DNA of 64,000 bases, taken from NCBI RefSeq assembly GCF_000786695.1, contig NZ_CP009962.1, forward strand, positions 2,852,001 to 2,916,000, in the 5' to 3' direction. The DNA is from Collimonas arenae (GTDB lineage: Bacteria > Pseudomonadota > Gammaproteobacteria > Burkholderiales > Burkholderiaceae_D). The position numbers were made by a program, and so were the translations under genes. Positions within the stretch are counted from its first letter, which is position 1. The number at the start of each line of letters is the position of its first letter. The notes beneath the pieces were generated by a model. It worked only from the letters and a program-made list of their open reading frames with translations, was not told the DNA's origin and ran no database searches. Positions 33,896 through 42,905 of this stretch are shown here, piece by piece.

Positions 33896-35026
33896 TCAAA
33901 ACGTGTGGCGCATCCCGAGCATGACTGCGGTGGTCGCCAGACCCTGCGCCACCGGCGAACCGTAGGAGAGCGTCTGGTTCATATTACCCTTGTTGTCGAC
34001 GCGCCCTACATCGCCGTACAACGTGGTCCTCTTGGAGAGCTGATACTCGGCCCCGAGCGCATAGGATGTCGATTTATTGAGTGAATTATTTTTATCTTTT
34101 AGATAATAAACTCCGCTTGTGATCTTGAACACTGGCGAGAAATGATAGCCCAGGCCGGCAGAATACATATCGATGTCAGAACTGTACGGCGCCAGGGACT
34201 TCGTCTTACCGTTGCTATACGAGGCCGACATGATCCACGAACCCATGTCATAGAGTGCGCCCAGCTGGATGAAACGGTTATTGTCGACGCCGCTTGGCGC
34301 GGGGCTGGCTGGCGTGAGATTGGTGTCATGGGCGTTGTAATAAACTCCCGACAGATGCAAGCCACCGTTTACGTATTGCAATACGGCCGATTCGCGCGAC
34401 CCGGCAGTGTTGTTCCCCGCGACTTCGCCCGGCGCATACTCCAGGCTGAGCGTGACACCGTTGAAATTCGGCGTTTTGTAGATGATCGCGTTGCTGTCAT
34501 ACACCGCACCGACCGCACCGTTGGTATTGCTGCCTAGCCAGCCGGCGACAGTGTTCATGCCTATCCATGCCGTGAAAGCACTGCCGAAATATTCAGCGCC
34601 TCGCACATCGGTGTCCACCAGCGCCCAGGCCATCGCAGCATACTGGCGACCCACATCGACCGAGCCGAAGGGACCGGACAGGCCAACGCTGGTGACCTGG
34701 TTGAATACCGCGACGGTGCCGGTGGTATCCGGCAGACCAACAGCGCCCGAGCCGCTGTTGAACGCTCCTTGCAACCTGAAGTTGGCGTGATAACCACCGC
34801 CCAGGTCTTCGCTTCCTTTCATACCCCAGGTACTGGCGTACATGCCGGCATCCTTATAGCGGAAAGTGGTGCCGGTATCCGGCGTCTTCTGGCTAAAGTT
34901 GGCGGCCGTGGTGTTCTGGTACATAAGGCCTGTATCGATCGCGCCGTACAGCGTCACCGAAGTTTGCGCCTGTGCCGCGCCAGCACACAGAATCATTGTT
35001 GTCATGCCTATCAATTTCAACTTCAT
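33896..35026 (-). CDS. Gram-negative general porin
   Basis: A 376-residue outer-membrane porin of the betaproteobacterial OmpC-like type. Signal peptide MKLKLIGMTTMILCAGAAQA, mature start QTSVTLYGAIDTGLMYQ, conserved GMKGSEDLGGGYHANFRLQ and NQVTSVGLSGPFGSVDVGRQ, C-terminal RHTF ending in Phe for Bam recognition. Forms a 16-stranded trimeric channel. It probably supplies the outer-membrane step for the adjacent transport/catabolic genes. Confidence 0.95.
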   Translation of the reverse strand: MKLKLIGMTTMILCAGAAQAQTSVTLYGAIDTGLMYQNTTAANFSQKTPDTGTTFRYKDAGMYASTWGMKGSEDLGGGYHANFRLQGAFNSGSGAVGLPDTTGTVAVFNQVTSVGLSGPFGSVDVGRQYAAMAWALVDTDVRGAEYFGSAFTAWIGMNTVAGWLGSNTNGAVGAVYDSNAIIYKTPNFNGVTLSLEYAPGEVAGNNTAGSRESAVLQYVNGGLHLSGVYYNAHDTNLTPASPAPSGVDNNRFIQLGALYDMGSWIMSASYSNGKTKSLAPYSSDIDMYSAGLGYHFSPVFKITSGVYYLKDKNNSLNKSTSYALGAEYQLSKRTTLYGDVGRVDNKGNMNQTLSYGSPVAQGLATTAVMLGMRHTF

Positions 35027-35182
35027 TTTGTCTCCTGGTAGTTATAAACCGGACCGGTCTGCGCCTGTCCGGGTGCTTCGTCGTCAAAAAACCGCTTCAT
35101 CCTTCAGGACTCTTACTCAATCGAACTGGACCATTCGCCGAAAGCAGACGCGGGGCTATGTTCCCTCCGCGCCAGATGGACC

Positions 35183-35854
35183 TTAAGCGGTAGCTGGAAT
35201 TAACGTGTCGTGCTCAAACTCCACTTCGATAAGGGTCTGCATCAAGGAGAACAGGGTCTCTGGCGGTTGTGCTCCCGCCAAGGTGTATCGTTGATTGAAA
35301 ACAAAAAATGGCACGCCGGAATGCGTTGACTGGCCGATATCGGACGCTGCGTCTTCGTGCTGCCATGAATTCAGCTTATCCGGGCTCAAACCGAAGCTTT
35401 GCGCAATTTTTATCAGTGTTTCTTCATCGCCGATGTTTTCCCCGTGGACAAAATAGGCCGCAAACAGACGTTCCAGCAACGCTTCATATTGCGTCGTATC
35501 GCAACTATTTGCAGCGAATTTCAGCAGACGATGAGCCTTGCCTGTATTGGGAAACAAGGAGATACGATCCAGCCTGATCGTCAGTCCGGCACGCTCCGCC
35601 GCGTCGCTCACCTGGGCCTGGCGCATACGCACCGCTGCCTTGCTCCCTAGCCTTTTTTCATAAAAGCTGGCAAAAGGCACCCCATCTGACGGTACGTCTG
35701 GCAACAGTTGCACTCCATGCCAGTGAATACGAACCATGATGCCCGGATAACTCTTGCGCACGGATTCCAGTGCGCGATCCAGGTTGCGCTTGCCGATCAA
35801 GCACCAGGGGCAGACCAGGTCGAACGTGACGTCGATATCCAGTATTGATGTCAT
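35183..35854 (-). CDS. DsbA-family oxidoreductase (FrnE-like)
   Basis: A 223-residue thioredoxin-fold protein with the active motif DLVCPWCLIGKRNLDRAL (CPWC) after the first strand, and KAHRLLKFAANS and SQSTHSGVPFFVFNQRY (cis-Pro) segments, typical of FrnE/2-hydroxychromene-2-carboxylate isomerase relatives. No signal peptide, so cytoplasmic. Its ATG (35852-35854) overlaps the stop of a 52-codon leader frame (ATGA), indicating coupled translation from the duplicated MDR promoter. Confidence 0.9.
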   Translation of the reverse strand: MTSILDIDVTFDLVCPWCLIGKRNLDRALESVRKSYPGIMVRIHWHGVQLLPDVPSDGVPFASFYEKRLGSKAAVRMRQAQVSDAAERAGLTIRLDRISLFPNTGKAHRLLKFAANSCDTTQYEALLERLFAAYFVHGENIGDEETLIKIAQSFGLSPDKLNSWQHEDAASDIGQSTHSGVPFFVFNQRYTLAGAQPPETLFSLMQTLIEVEFEHDTLIPATA

Positions 35855-36009
35855 GCCTGCGCTCCCGAGTCGTTGCTGGCCGACGCTACCCCCATGAGCA
35901 GGAATGGCCGCAATACAAGGATTTCCAGCCCACGACTGCCGACTTCGGCATCTTCGTAGCATAGGTCCTCATGACCTGTGGCTGCATAAAAACGCATGGC
36001 TTTGGCCAT
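35851..36009 (-). CDS. 52-residue leader: truncated copy of an MDR oxidoreductase N-terminus
   Basis: A minus-strand frame with its own ribosome-binding site (CAGGAGACAGGCC before ATG). The first about 25 residues, MAKAMRFYAATGHEDLCYED then AEVGS, resemble the N-terminus of the quinone oxidoreductase encoded at 36533 (MVKAVRFYETGSPDVLRYED then VEVGN). After that the similarity stops and the frame runs into the FrnE-like start with an ATGA overlap. Upstream sequences are also shared with the MDR promoter. It is best read as a duplicated, truncated 5' gene end now serving as translation leader for the FrnE-like gene. Confidence 0.7.
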   Translation of the reverse strand: MAKAMRFYAATGHEDLCYEDAEVGSRGLEILVLRPFLLMGVASASNDSGAQA

Positions 36010-36090
36010 GGCCTGTCTCCTGTTTATTTATTGTTAAAGGCGTTAATCGGCTAGTGCAAAATTTAAGGGATTGAAAAAACCGGCGCTTCT

Positions 36091-36143
36091 CATTTAACGA
36101 CAATTACTTTTCATTTCATGACGCCAATTTTGCATTTCATGAC
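36091..36143 (-). promoter_or_regulatory. Three 21-bp-phased operator repeats facing the FrnE-like gene
   Basis: CATTTAACGAC (36091-36101), CATTTCATGAC (36112-36122) and CATTTCATGAC (36133-36143) fit CATTTNAYGAC and are spaced exactly 21 bp. The CATTT end nearest the gene is 82 bp from the leader ATG at 36009. Two-turn direct repeats are typical of AraC/XylS-family operators. Confidence 0.75.
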
Positions 36144-36419
36144 AGCCGGGTTTTATTCACTCATATCTGGAATACATTTCATCCATATCCGTGAGACACG
36201 CACTTGCCGGAAACGGTGTTGGCAACGGGTACAACTCGGGGAACAGCGTTTTTAGCGAGAGTCCCCATGAAACGGGCTATCCCGGCGTATTGCTGTGTTA
36301 AGCGGGACGGCCCTCCGCCACTTATCCAAGTCGTTACTTTCTGCACGGAGCACAAATCGGCTCCGTAATGTCCTGCCCTTTGAGGCGTGGTAATTTATCC
36401 CTACTGGAAACGATATTTT
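36144..36419. other. Central part of the divergent intergenic region
   Basis: About 275 bp between the two operator clusters. No gene supported; a frame at 36252-36515 (minus) has no domain or ribosome-binding site. Confidence 0.45.
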
Positions 36420-36451
36420 GTCGTCAAATGTGAAGTGCATGTCGTCAAATG
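36420..36451 (+). promoter_or_regulatory. Two 21-bp-phased operator repeats facing the MDR gene
   Basis: GTCGTCAAATG at 36420-36430 and 36441-36451, both followed by TGAAG. In reverse complement they match the same CATTTNAYGAC consensus as the left cluster, again 21 bp apart, with the proximal end 82 bp from ATG 36533. The AraC-family protein at 41681-42715 is the candidate binder. Confidence 0.78.
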
Positions 36452-36532
36452 TGAAGCGATTGCGGCCTGGCTCTCCTATATTTAGTTCACGTATCAATAT
36501 ACGAACAACAAACAACCCGCAGGAGACACAAA

Positions 36533-37513
36533 ATGGTCAAAGCAGTACGCTTTTACGAAACCGGCAGTCCCGACGTTCTTCGGTACGAAGATGTTGAGGT
36601 GGGCAACCCCGGCCCAGGACAGGTCCGCCTGCGCCATGCGGCGGTAGGCTTGAATTTTGCCGATACCTACTTTCGCAATGGCACTTATCCCATCCCCTTG
36701 CCCAATGGTATCGGCGTAGAGGCCTCCGGCGAGGTGCTGGCCCTGGGCGACGGCGTGACCAACGTGGCGGTGGGCGACCGCGTCACCTACACCGGTTTCA
36801 TCAACACGCTGGGCGCCTACAGCACAGAGCGCCTCGTACCAGCGGCACCGCTAATCAAGCTGCCGGATGCCATTTCTTTTGAAACCGCGGCGGCCATGAC
36901 CATGCGCGGTTTGACCTCTGCCTACCTGATGCGTCGCATTTATCCGTTCCAGGCTGGTGACACGTTGTTGTTGCATGCGGCTGCCGGAGGTGTCGGCCTG
37001 ATCGTCTCGCAGTGGGCCAAGTTGCTGGGGGTGACGGTGATTGGCACAGTGTCCACCGAAGAAAAGGCTGCCGTGGCGCGTGCCCATGGCTGCGACCACA
37101 CCATCAACTACAGCCATGAGGACGTGGCCAAGCGCGTGAAAGAAATCACGGGCGGCGTCGGTGTCAACGTGGTGATGGACAGCGTGGGCAAAACCACGTT
37201 CAACGCCTCGCTCGATTCACTCAAGCGCCGAGGCCTGATGATCTGCGTGGGCACCGCCTCCGGCATCATCCCGCCCTTTGACCCGCAGCTCCTGGCGATG
37301 AAAGGCTCGCTCTTCATAACACGCCCTGCGCTGGCCGACTACATTGCCGACCCGGCAGAAAAAGCGGCGCTGGCAGATGAAATTTTTGACCACATTGAAG
37401 CCGGCCGCATCAAGATCGAGATCAATCAGCGCTACGCGCTGCAGGACGCCGTGCAGGCACACCGCGACCTGGAGTCGCGCAAGACCACCGGGTCCTCCAT
37501 CTTCATCATTTAA
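36533..37513 (+). CDS. NADPH:quinone oxidoreductase, zinc-independent MDR family
   Basis: A 326-residue enzyme; CAGGAGACACAAA precedes ATG 36533. N-terminal GroES-like domain (GQVRLRHAAVGLNFADTYFR) followed by a Rossmann domain with LLLHAAAGGVGLIVSQWAKL (AAxGGVG, NADPH-binding) and NYSHEDVAKRVKEITGGVGV. No zinc-binding cysteines, as in QOR/zeta-crystallin. First gene of an operon with a TauD-type dioxygenase, a BKACE enzyme and a transporter, so it may reduce an alpha,beta-unsaturated intermediate. Confidence 0.93.
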   Translation: MVKAVRFYETGSPDVLRYEDVEVGNPGPGQVRLRHAAVGLNFADTYFRNGTYPIPLPNGIGVEASGEVLALGDGVTNVAVGDRVTYTGFINTLGAYSTERLVPAAPLIKLPDAISFETAAAMTMRGLTSAYLMRRIYPFQAGDTLLLHAAAGGVGLIVSQWAKLLGVTVIGTVSTEEKAAVARAHGCDHTINYSHEDVAKRVKEITGGVGVNVVMDSVGKTTFNASLDSLKRRGLMICVGTASGIIPPFDPQLLAMKGSLFITRPALADYIADPAEKAALADEIFDHIEAGRIKIEINQRYALQDAVQAHRDLESRKTTGSSIFII

Positions 37514-37534
37514 ACCTCATGCGAGGAGACAAAA

Positions 37535-38383
37535 ATGCGAGTTGAACAACTGACCTGCGCCCTTGGCGCCGAGTTGATCGGCGTGAATCTGGGCGATGCG
37601 GCGCGCGATGACGGACTCTTCGCCGAAATCAAGGCTAACCTGTTCAGGCACAAGGTACTCTTTCTGCGCGACCAGAATATCAGCCGCGCCGACCATCTGG
37701 CGTTTGCGCACCGCTTCGGCGAACTGGAAGACCATCCGGTAGTGGGAAGCGATCCGGACCACCCCGGCCTGGTGCGTATCTACAAAACCCCGGAGCAGCC
37801 TGCGGACCGTTACGAGAACGCCTGGCATTCGGATGCCACCTGGCGTGAAGCACCCCAGTTCGGTGCTGTGTTGCGCTGTCTCGAGTGTCCACCAGTTGGC
37901 GGAGATACCATGTGGGCCAACATGGTGCTGGCCTATGAAAATCTGTCAGAGCATGTCAAAACACAAATTGCAGACCTGCGCGCGCGCCACAGCATCGAAG
38001 CCAGCTTCGGCGCGGCCATGCCGATTGAAAAACGCCTGGCCCTCAAAGCGCAATTTCCAGACGCAGAGCACCCAGTGGTGCGTACCCACGCGCAGACCGG
38101 TGAAAAGATTTTGTATGTAAACGCCTTCACCACGCATTTCACCAATTTTCACACGCCGGCACGCGTGCGTTATGGCCAGGATGCCAACCCTGGAGCGCCT
38201 GAGCTGTTGCGTTATCTGATCAGCCAAGCCTATATCCCGGAATTTCAAGTGCGCTGGCGCTGGTCACCCAACAGCATTGCAATCTGGGATAACAGCGCCA
38301 CCCAACATTACGCAGTGATGGACTACCCCCCCTGCCACCGCAAGATGGAACGTGCCGGAATCATTGGCACCAAGCCTTTCTGA
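37535..38383 (+). CDS. TauD/TfdA-family Fe(II)/2-oxoglutarate dioxygenase
   Basis: A 282-residue dioxygenase, 21 bp after the MDR gene with CGAGGAGACAAAA before ATG. Facial triad: His98 and Asp100 in NAWHSDATWREAP and distal His258 in SATQHYAVMDYP; Arg269 in PCHRKMERAG probably binds 2-oxoglutarate. Members open C-S, C-O or C-N bonds by hydroxylation (taurine, 2,4-D, butyrobetaine types). With BKACE downstream, hydroxylation of a side chain that ends as a beta-keto acid is plausible; the substrate is unknown. Confidence 0.92.
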   Translation: MRVEQLTCALGAELIGVNLGDAARDDGLFAEIKANLFRHKVLFLRDQNISRADHLAFAHRFGELEDHPVVGSDPDHPGLVRIYKTPEQPADRYENAWHSDATWREAPQFGAVLRCLECPPVGGDTMWANMVLAYENLSEHVKTQIADLRARHSIEASFGAAMPIEKRLALKAQFPDAEHPVVRTHAQTGEKILYVNAFTTHFTNFHTPARVRYGQDANPGAPELLRYLISQAYIPEFQVRWRWSPNSIAIWDNSATQHYAVMDYPPCHRKMERAGIIGTKPF

Positions 38384-38419
38384 CGTTCCTACACATCAAT
38401 CATTTTTTGGAGATACCCC

Positions 38420-39478
38420 ATGAACTTCCTTGACGGCCACCTCTTTACCGAAAACCAGCAACCCTTGATCATCACGGCCGCGCCCTATGCACCGTCGTGG
38501 GTGCCCTCCGACTTTCCTGAGGACATTCCGCTCACCATGGACGAGCAGATCCAGAAAGCCGTGGATTGCTACAACGCCGGCGCCACCGTGCTGCACCTGC
38601 ATGTGCGCGAACTCGACGGCAAGGGCAGCAAGCGCCTGTCCAAGTTCAACGAACTGATCGCCGGTGTACGCAAGGCCGTGCCAGAAATGATCATTCAGGT
38701 CGGCGGCTCGATCAGCTTCGCGCCGGAATCGGAAGGCGCCGCCGCCAAGTGGCTGAGCGACGACACGCGCCATATGCTGGCCGAACTCGATCCCAAGCCT
38801 GATCAGGTGACGGTGACGGTGAACACCTCACAGATGAACGTCGTCGAGCACTGGGATTACAAAGACACCAAGGGCACCTCGATGGGAGACCCTGACGTCT
38901 ACAACGCCTACAAGGAGATGACTGTGCCGGCGCAGCCGGGCTGGGTGGAAGAGCACGTCCGTCGTCTGACGGCCGCAGGCATCCAAAGCGCCTTCCAGTG
39001 CTACAACAGCAACAGCTTCGACTCGGTAGAGCGGCTGATGCGCCGTGGCATCTACAATGGCCCGCTGGTCATGAACTGGGTGGCGATCGGCGGCGGCATG
39101 GACGTGCCTAACATCTACACTCTGGCCAACTTCATGCGTGCCGTACCGGACGGTGCGGTGGTCACAGTGGAGAGCTCGATGCGCAACGTGCTGCCGGTCA
39201 ACATGATGGGCATTGCGATGGGCCTGCATGTACGCTGTGGTATCGAGGACAATATCTGGAACCAGGCGCAAACGGGAAAAATGTCGACCGTTGCACAGAT
39301 TGAGCAACTGGTGCGCATCTCGCGTGAATTCGGTCGCGAGATAGCGACAGCTCAGCAGGCGCGCGAGATCAGCAAAATCGGCGTCTTCTACGATACGGTG
39401 GAAGAAAGCCTGCTGGCCAATGGCTTCGCGCCGAACCGCCACGGGGCCCATCAGGGCTTCTTGCGCAAGACGGCCTGA
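38420..39478 (+). CDS. BKACE (DUF849) beta-keto acid cleavage enzyme
   Basis: A 352-residue enzyme of the 3-keto-5-aminohexanoate cleavage (Kce)/BKACE family, which condenses a beta-keto acid with acetyl-CoA to give acetoacetate and a new CoA ester. Features: PLIITAAPYAPSWVP, GATVLHLHVREL (zinc-binding His-x-His in a TIM barrel), IIQVGGSISF and MIGIAMGLHVRCG-type loop near the C-terminus (here NMMGIAMGLHVRCGIEDNIW). Longer than Kce itself by about 60 residues. Operon position after the dioxygenase gives a coherent side-chain degradation route. Confidence 0.9.
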   Translation: MNFLDGHLFTENQQPLIITAAPYAPSWVPSDFPEDIPLTMDEQIQKAVDCYNAGATVLHLHVRELDGKGSKRLSKFNELIAGVRKAVPEMIIQVGGSISFAPESEGAAAKWLSDDTRHMLAELDPKPDQVTVTVNTSQMNVVEHWDYKDTKGTSMGDPDVYNAYKEMTVPAQPGWVEEHVRRLTAAGIQSAFQCYNSNSFDSVERLMRRGIYNGPLVMNWVAIGGGMDVPNIYTLANFMRAVPDGAVVTVESSMRNVLPVNMMGIAMGLHVRCGIEDNIWNQAQTGKMSTVAQIEQLVRISREFGREIATAQQAREISKIGVFYDTVEESLLANGFAPNRHGAHQGFLRKTA

Positions 39479-39625
39479 CGTCACACTATCCAGACTTTCG
39501 CAACGTTCCGCCAGCAAGGCATGCCGACGCAGACAGTGAAGCTGCGCGGCAAGGATGCAAGGTGGTATAAGGCCGCTGGCGCAATTTTGCGTATGTCCTC
39601 ATTATAAAAAGCAGGAGACAAAAAA

Positions 39626-40975
39626 ATGATGCCCCCATTGACCAATACCGGGTCGCCCCCGGAAGACGGCTACCTGATCGGAAAAAAGCAAGCATGGTTC
39701 GCGTTTGCCATGACCTTCGCCCTCATGCTGTTCGATTACATGGACCGGCAAGTGATCGTGTCGCTCTTCCCGCATATCAAGGCGGCGTGGAACCTGAGCG
39801 ACAAGCAATTGGGCGGCCTGGTTTCCATCATCTCCATCGTGGTGGCGATGGGGGGCATCCCGGTGGCGTTGCTGGCAGACCGGCTGAGCCGCGTCAAGAG
39901 CATTGTTGTCATGGCCACCACCTGGAGCCTGGCTACCATCTACTGCATGTTCGCTGGTAACTACGCGCAACTGTTCGCGGCGCGGGCGGTGGTGGGTTTG
40001 GGTGAAACGGGTTACGGTTCAGTGGGCTCTGCCCTGCTTTCCAACGTATTTCCAAAGCGGATGCGCGGCGCACTGATGGGAGCCTTGTTTGCTGCCGCTT
40101 CTCTGGGCTCGGTGTTCGGGGTGGTGCTGGGTGGCGTGATCGCCGCCAAGTGGGGCTGGAAAGCAGCCTTCGGCGTGGTAGGTGTGCCGGGGCTGGCGCT
40201 GGCTTTGCTGTATTTGCTAGTGCGCGACTACAAAACGGTGACACTCACGCCCCAGCTCAATCAGGTCACGCAGTCCATCGGTGGCACGCTCAAACACATC
40301 TTCAGTACCCTCGCACGCACGCCCACCTTGCGGTGGATCTGTATTGGGCAAGCGATGCAAGTGCTGGTGGTGTCGGCCATCTGGTCATGGCTGCCAAGTT
40401 ACCTTAACCGCTTTCATGGAATTGCACCGGACCAAGCGGGGAAACAAGCGGCCCTGGTGATTTTGGCGGGTGCGTTCGGCGGCTTCCTGTGGGGCGTGGT
40501 AATTGATCGGCTGTCCATTCGCCGCCCCGGCAGCAAATTGCCGATGCTGAGCGCGCTGTGCCTGGTGTCGCTGGCGATTTTGGCGTATGCGTTCAATGCG
40601 CCGCTAGACGGATCTACACAACTCAAGCTGATCATCGCGGGCGGGTTTTTCATGACCTGTTCGGTCGGTGTCGTGGTTGGCGTGCTCATGGACGTCGTCC
40701 ATCCGGGCGTACGTTCCACTGGTGCGGCCGTGCTGTCGCTTTTTCAAAATCTGCTCGGTCTTGCCGTGGGGCCTTTCCTCGTGGGGGCGCTCTCCGACAT
40801 ATGGGGCCTGCACCAAGCCATGGCAATGATTCCTGCATTCAGCATATTGGCCGCCGTGTTCTTCATGGCCGCTGCACGCAGCTACGACAAAGATGCAGCT
40901 CCAGTATCTGGCATTGCCCTGGATGCAGACCAAAACACGACTGCGCATGCGGCGGGTAAATGTCAGCACGTTTAG
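39626..40975 (+). CDS. MFS transporter
   Basis: A 449-residue carrier with 12 predicted helices; AGGAGACAAAAAA precedes ATG. Signatures: MLFDYMDRQVIVSLFPHIKA in TM1, ALLADRLSRVKSIV in loop 2-3, ARAVVGLGETGYGSVGSALL in TM4-5. These are typical of the ACS/organic-acid branch. A 147-bp gap separates it from the BKACE gene but no terminator is evident, so it probably belongs to the same unit and imports the substrate. Confidence 0.9.
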   Translation: MMPPLTNTGSPPEDGYLIGKKQAWFAFAMTFALMLFDYMDRQVIVSLFPHIKAAWNLSDKQLGGLVSIISIVVAMGGIPVALLADRLSRVKSIVVMATTWSLATIYCMFAGNYAQLFAARAVVGLGETGYGSVGSALLSNVFPKRMRGALMGALFAAASLGSVFGVVLGGVIAAKWGWKAAFGVVGVPGLALALLYLLVRDYKTVTLTPQLNQVTQSIGGTLKHIFSTLARTPTLRWICIGQAMQVLVVSAIWSWLPSYLNRFHGIAPDQAGKQAALVILAGAFGGFLWGVVIDRLSIRRPGSKLPMLSALCLVSLAILAYAFNAPLDGSTQLKLIIAGGFFMTCSVGVVVGVLMDVVHPGVRSTGAAVLSLFQNLLGLAVGPFLVGALSDIWGLHQAMAMIPAFSILAAVFFMAAARSYDKDAAPVSGIALDADQNTTAHAAGKCQHV

Positions 40976-41049
40976 ACCAGCTGTCCCGATAACGGGTGAA
41001 ATCGTTTTTTCGGCAGATTTGAAGCTGCCACCAATAAAGTGAGGTAGGC

Positions 41050-41622
41050 GTGAATACGCAAGAAAAACCAACCATTCTGATAGTACCCGGCCTGCGTGAT
41101 CACGTTGCCGATCACTGGCAGACACATCTGGAAACCAAGCTCTCCGTAGCGCGCAAGGTGGTTTCAGTACCACCATTGGAAACTGACAAGTTGAGTTGCG
41201 AAGCCCGCGTGGAAGCCGTTGAACGCACCATGAGAACGATTGACGGGCCGGTAATTGTAGTGGCGCACAGTGGCGGGGTCGTCATGTTGATGCATTGGGC
41301 GCAAAAGTACGCCGCAGACATTCAAGGCGCCTTGCTGGCGGCGCCGCCGGACTTTGCAGCGCCGCTGCCTCCTGGCTACCCTGCACTGGAGGTACTGGAA
41401 GCCAATGGCTGGCTGCCGATGCCAAGCAAAATATTGCCTTTCAGGAGCATTGTAGCTGCCAGCACCAACGATCCCCTCGCCTCCCTGGGTAGCGTAGAGC
41501 AAATGGCGCGCGATTGGGGCAGCGAGTTAGTCAATGTCGGCGCGGTAGGTCACCTCAATCCTGCTTCCGGTTTTGGCGAGTGGCCGCAGGCCGAGCAATT
41601 CATCCAGATGCTGGAACATTGA
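41050..41622 (+). CDS. RBBP9/YdeN-type alpha/beta hydrolase
   Basis: A 190-residue serine hydrolase with a GTG start at 41050 after GTGAGGTAGGC. Family traits: TILIVPGLRDHVADHWQTHL at the N-terminus, nucleophile elbow VVAHSGGVVMLMHWA, Asp in ASTNDPLASLG and catalytic His in VGAVGHLNPASGFGEWP. Members act on small esters or lactones. It sits between the catabolic transporter and the convergent AraC gene and may act on the pathway substrate (inference). Confidence 0.9.
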   Translation: MNTQEKPTILIVPGLRDHVADHWQTHLETKLSVARKVVSVPPLETDKLSCEARVEAVERTMRTIDGPVIVVAHSGGVVMLMHWAQKYAADIQGALLAAPPDFAAPLPPGYPALEVLEANGWLPMPSKILPFRSIVAASTNDPLASLGSVEQMARDWGSELVNVGAVGHLNPASGFGEWPQAEQFIQMLEH

Positions 41623-41680
41623 CGACGGTCGAACCGTATCCGCGTAGCGCAAGACGCATCAGAGTCGCCCAACGCAAGCG

Positions 41681-42715
41681 TTAATGAGGTTGTTTAAGGC
41701 GACGGTCCGTTGTCGCCCAGCCCTTTTTTACTCGCCACACCGCCGGCGCGACGCCAAATTGCGAAATGAACCACCGCGTGAACGAGCTTGGAGCGCCGTA
41801 ACCCAGCAGTGCCGCGATCCGTCCGACGGAGTAGCGCGGATTCTCCATGTAGCGCACCACCAGGTCGCGGCGTACGCCATTGATGAGGCCAGAGAAACTT
41901 TCCCCCGCATCTTCCAGGCGTCGCTGCAGAGTGCGCACATTCATTCCAAGGGACTGGGCGATTTGTTCAATCGTGGCACGCTCCATGGGTAGCAGCAGAT
42001 AGATGGCCTTGCGTACTTCCATCAGGATGGACGCTTCGGAGGCTCTCGGAATCGTCTCCAGAAACCGCTGGGCGTAGCCGGCCATCGCGAGGTCCGCCAT
42101 GGGGTTGGCAAGGTCAAGGTCCGAGGCGTTGCAGACGATGCCGTTGAATTCACTGCCAAAAACGACGGGGCATCGGAAAAAGCGCCGGTGCAATTGCTGA
42201 TCGGCAGGCGCGTCGTGTGTGAAGTTGACGCTGCGCGGATGCCATTGCGTTCCGGCCAAGGTCACGCAAAGGCGAAACATCACGCCGATTGCGAGTTCGG
42301 TAGCCTGTCGTGTGGGCACGGGTATGTCGGTCACGATTTCTTCACGAATGATGACCGTATCGCCAGCGTTCTCGACGAACAGTGCCAGGGACGGGTTCAG
42401 CAGGTGGCGGTACTGAATGGTGGTCTGCAGGGCATCGCGCAGGTTACGCTGGTGGGCCAGCACCAGACTCACACCGCCCATATCAGCCAATTGCCGCAAC
42501 TCGGCCATGTGCAGCCCAAAGCCCATATAACCAGACTCTTGCGCCGTGGCTTCCAGCATACCCACTGCCTTATCCAAGAGAATCTGCTGGTCGCGGTTTT
42601 CCAGCAGCGTGCGGGTCAATCCAAATTTTGGCAACACAGTCCGCGGGTTGAATCCGATCTGCCGCGCCACCTCGAAGTAGCCGGTAAGAACCCCCGCGCG
42701 CACCATCGTGTTCAT
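41681..42715 (-). CDS. AraC-family transcriptional regulator
   Basis: A 344-residue regulator. Residues about 1-210 form the Arabinose_bd-type sensor (GYFEVARQIGFNPRTVLPKF; LRQLADMGGVSLVLAHQRNL), and about 235-335 the double HTH (IEQIAQSLGMNVRTLQRRLE; GRIAALLGYGAPSSFTRWFI). It converges with the hydrolase gene of the MDR/dioxygenase/BKACE set. The 21-bp direct repeats at 36091-36143 and 36420-36451 are its most likely targets. A 12-bp palindrome TTGTCATGACAA (42720-42731), sharing TCATGAC with those repeats, lies right before its start and could mediate autoregulation. Confidence 0.9.
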   Translation of the reverse strand: MNTMVRAGVLTGYFEVARQIGFNPRTVLPKFGLTRTLLENRDQQILLDKAVGMLEATAQESGYMGFGLHMAELRQLADMGGVSLVLAHQRNLRDALQTTIQYRHLLNPSLALFVENAGDTVIIREEIVTDIPVPTRQATELAIGVMFRLCVTLAGTQWHPRSVNFTHDAPADQQLHRRFFRCPVVFGSEFNGIVCNASDLDLANPMADLAMAGYAQRFLETIPRASEASILMEVRKAIYLLLPMERATIEQIAQSLGMNVRTLQRRLEDAGESFSGLINGVRRDLVVRYMENPRYSVGRIAALLGYGAPSSFTRWFISQFGVAPAVWRVKKGWATTDRRLKQPH

Positions 42716-42905
42716 AGTTTTGTCATGACAAGAGAGCTCGGCACATTGGCGCTACTGGCGGTTTTATCTTGAAAAAGCTGAAGCGCGCCGCGAAAAACAA
42801 GCTGGGATTTCTGACATGAATATTCACCATTTCATTTTCACGGAATGCAAAGGAGCTCCGATTCTACACCAATCGGTATCAGAATAAGCCGGCCCGGCCA
42901 GCTCG

